Part shown: one piece after another, positions 5,560 to 6,963 of the stretch | Position numbering within the stretch: the stretch's first letter is position 1 | How the letters are laid out: each line of letters begins with the position of its first letter | Origin: an uncultured Alistipes sp. | GTDB taxonomy: Bacteria; Bacteroidota; Bacteroidia; Bacteroidales; Rikenellaceae | Direction: 5' to 3' | Length of the DNA stretch: 6,963 nucleotides | Assembly (NCBI GenBank): GCA_900768045.1 | Contig: CAAGBL010000028.1 | Location: 1-6,963, forward strand | The notes under the pieces: model-generated | What the model saw: the letters and a program-made list of their open reading frames with translations, nothing else | Told to the model about the DNA's origin: nothing | Database searches by the model: none | Translations under genes and position numbers: made by a program

Positions 5560-6633
5560 ATGAAAGGTCAACGATTAGGACTACGCAAACGCATTGGCCT
5601 TAAGCTATTTAAGGATATGCAGGAGCGTGTCGTAGAACGTCACTCGTTGCGTACACTCTTTTGGGAGTGTACGCTTCGTTGTAATCTTAGGTGTAGGCAC
5701 TGCGGTAGCGACTGCCGCACCGACGCTGCGCTCAAGGATATGCCCCTGAGCGACTTTTTGCGTGTGCTTGACGAGGAGGTTACACCCAACACCGATCCCA
5801 GTCGTGTGCTCATAATATTCTCGGGTGGCGAGGTGCTCGTACGCCCCGACCTCGAGGAGGCGGGTCATGAAGTTAAACGCCGAGGATATAAGTGGGGCAT
5901 GGTAACAAATGGCATGGCACTAACACGTGAGCGCCTAAATGCGCTCATAGAGGCGGGACTATGCTCCGTATCGGTAAGCCTCGACGGCTTCGAGCAGATT
6001 CACAACGACATACGCCAAAACCCATTGAGCTACAACCGTGCACTGGAGGCTCTGCGCCTAATTAGCAAGACGGGCTTGGCCTACGACGCTATTACGTGCG
6101 TAACACCAGCTTTGGTAGATAGGCTCGAGGAGTGGAAAGAGCTGCTAATTAGCAATGGCATAACACATTGGCGAATATTCTCTATCTTCCCTGCAGGACG
6201 TGCTAAGCGTGACGAGGGGCTACACCTCAACGCTGAGCAGTTTCGCAAAGTGATGGAGTTTATCCGCAAGACACGCAAGGAGGGACGCATCAACCTAAGC
6301 TACGCCTGCGAAGGCTTCTTGGGGGGCTATGAGGCTGAGGTGCGTGACCACTTCTATATGTGTGCTGCGGGCGTTAATGTAGCCTCTATACGTGTCAATG
6401 GCGACATCTCGGGCTGTACGTCGGTGCGTTCAAACTACACACAGGGCAATATTTATGAGGTTAAGTTCTGGGAGGTGTGGCAAAACCGCTTCGAGAAGTT
6501 CCGCAACCGTGATTGGGCCAAGACCAACGAGTGTGCAGAGTGCAAGGTTTGGGAGTTCTGCAAGGGCGGTGGCATGCACCTTCGCGACGACGAGGGTAAG
6601 CTGATGTATTGCCACTACAACATGTTGAAATAG
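5560..6633 (+). CDS. Radical SAM/SPASM enzyme of the rSAM/lipoprotein system
   Basis: 357 aa. The N-terminal segment (1-30) is basic. The radical SAM domain follows: the 4Fe-4S cluster ligands are C41, C45 and C48 (CNLRCRHC, CX3CX2C), with SGGE at 88-91 and VSVSLDG at 137-143 as SAM-binding elements. The C-terminal SPASM domain has C268-x12-G-x4-C286, then C325-x2-C328-x5-C334, and C351. The Cys usually found four residues after C334 is Gly338 (CKGGG), so one auxiliary-cluster ligand differs from the common SPASM pattern; C250 is an extra candidate. SPASM enzymes typically modify ribosomal peptides. The arrangement fits TIGR04133 (rSAM enzyme of the rSAM/lipoprotein system, from memory). No protease, transporter or recognition-domain gene is adjacent. 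The gene is cotranscribed with the lipoprotein and ends before a strong terminator. Confidence 0.92.
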   Translation: MKGQRLGLRKRIGLKLFKDMQERVVERHSLRTLFWECTLRCNLRCRHCGSDCRTDAALKDMPLSDFLRVLDEEVTPNTDPSRVLIIFSGGEVLVRPDLEEAGHEVKRRGYKWGMVTNGMALTRERLNALIEAGLCSVSVSLDGFEQIHNDIRQNPLSYNRALEALRLISKTGLAYDAITCVTPALVDRLEEWKELLISNGITHWRIFSIFPAGRAKRDEGLHLNAEQFRKVMEFIRKTRKEGRINLSYACEGFLGGYEAEVRDHFYMCAAGVNVASIRVNGDISGCTSVRSNYTQGNIYEVKFWEVWQNRFEKFRNRDWAKTNECAECKVWEFCKGGGMHLRDDEGKLMYCHYNMLK

Positions 6634-6650
6634 AGATTATTACCAATAAA

Positions 6651-6687
6651 AAAATATAGGTTATCCGACTTGGATAACCTATATTTT
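6651..6687. terminator. Terminator closing the radical SAM operon
   Basis: A perfect 16-bp stem, AAAATATAGGTTATCC (6651-6666) with its reverse complement (6672-6687) and loop GACTT, begins 18 nt after the radical SAM stop codon. The stem ends in TATTTT on the plus strand and is preceded by a run of A, so it can work in both directions. Confidence 0.88.
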
Positions 6688-6718
6688 CATCGTAAATTAT
6701 CTTAGGCTTAACACCACT

Positions 6719-6837
6719 ATTTGTCGTCAGAAGGGTTGCATATGTGGCCTTGACATGAAAAAGCCCCGGATGGGTAGTACTTGGTGTACGTCCCATTCGG
6801 GGTTTTGATTGAAAGGTTGCAGATGCGCCCTTATCAC
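6719..6837. repeat. Palindromic intergenic repeat, copy 3 (subfamily B), first of a tandem pair
   Basis: The left end ATTTGTCGTCAGAAGGG and right end CGCCCTTATCAC are imperfect inverted ends. Between them the arms pair (TTGCATATGTGGCCTT against the reverse complement of AAGGTTGCAGATGCG). The core stem is 6760-6774 with 6792-6806 (two G-T pairs) around the loop TAGTACTTGGTGTACGT, the subfamily B loop shared with copy 2. On the plus strand the core ends in GGGGTTTTG, so it could act as a back-up terminator for the radical SAM operon. It is joined to copy 4 by GAGAAAT (6838-6844). Confidence 0.82.
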
Positions 6838-6844
6838 GAGAAAT

Positions 6845-6963
6845 AATTTGTTGTCAGAAGGGGTTAGATTTGGCTTATCGCAAAAGTGAGCACCCGAGGA
6901 TAGTACTCAAACGTACAGCCTCGGGTGCTCAGCTTTTTGGGATAGGTCAAAGATGACCCCTTA
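6845..6963. repeat. Palindromic intergenic repeat, copy 4 (subfamily A), right end cut by window
   Basis: Starts AATTTGTTGTCAGAAGGGG and runs off the window in ACCCCTTA. The core is a perfect 12-bp stem (6888-6899 with 6919-6930) around ATAGTACTCAAACGTACAG, the same 19-nt loop as copy 1, followed by AGCTTTTT. The outer arms pair with each other (AAGGGGTTAGATTTGGCTTATCGC against AAGGGGT...TTTGACCTATCCC). The stems of copies 1 and 4 differ in sequence but keep pairing, which supports a selected fold. Confidence 0.82.

Noticed and set aside
6461..6796. A 111-codon minus-strand open frame over the end of the radical SAM gene
   Set aside because: It runs through the operon terminator and into repeat copy 3, and is antisense to the conserved SPASM region.
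6719..6963. CRISPR array
   Set aside because: Only two adjacent units, each about 115 bp and themselves palindromic; no short identical repeats with unique spacers and no cas genes in the window.

Overview
The window comes from a member of the Bacteroidota, most likely the order Bacteroidales. Four genes have a near-perfect Bacteroidetes promoter upstream (TAnnTTTG -7 box with a TTTG/TTG-like -33 box 19-20 nt away), and the fifth has a perfect -7 box. Leaders are A-rich without strong Shine-Dalgarno sites. There is a BspA-like leucine-rich-repeat lipoprotein, and a radical SAM/lipoprotein pair of a type I know from gut Bacteroidales. I cannot fix the genus.

Layout from left to right: (1) a partial copy of a hairpin repeat at 1-119; (2) slyD-type FKBP prolyl isomerase with a Cys/His-rich tail, minus strand; (3) a 531-aa BspA-like LRR lipoprotein, minus strand, whose promoter has a run of nine G where the -33 box should be; (4) a gene-free stretch of about 450 bp (2422-2877) made of degenerate 9-10 bp repeats and inverted repeats; (5) a second hairpin repeat ending on the stop codon of pckA; (6) pckA, ATP-dependent PEP carboxykinase, minus strand; (7) a small cold-shock-domain gene with a clear intrinsic terminator, minus strand; (8) divergent from it, a two-gene plus-strand operon of a 104-aa lipoprotein and a radical SAM/SPASM enzyme 10 nt downstream, closed by a perfect 16-bp terminator hairpin; (9) two more hairpin repeats in tandem at the right edge.

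slyD, pckA and the cold-shock gene are housekeeping functions (protein folding/metal handling, gluconeogenesis or succinate-pathway carbon flow, RNA chaperoning). The LRR lipoprotein is probably exposed at the cell surface.

Two things merit most attention. The first is the lipoprotein + radical SAM/SPASM operon, which matches the named but functionally uncharacterised 'rSAM/lipoprotein system'; here the lipoprotein carries a duplicated FPDGxVAxP motif that could be the modified segment. The second is a family of roughly 115-130 bp intergenic palindromes, four copies in 7 kb, with covarying stems, a conserved loop containing TAGTACT and GTAC, and ends that fall exactly at stop codons of two unrelated genes.
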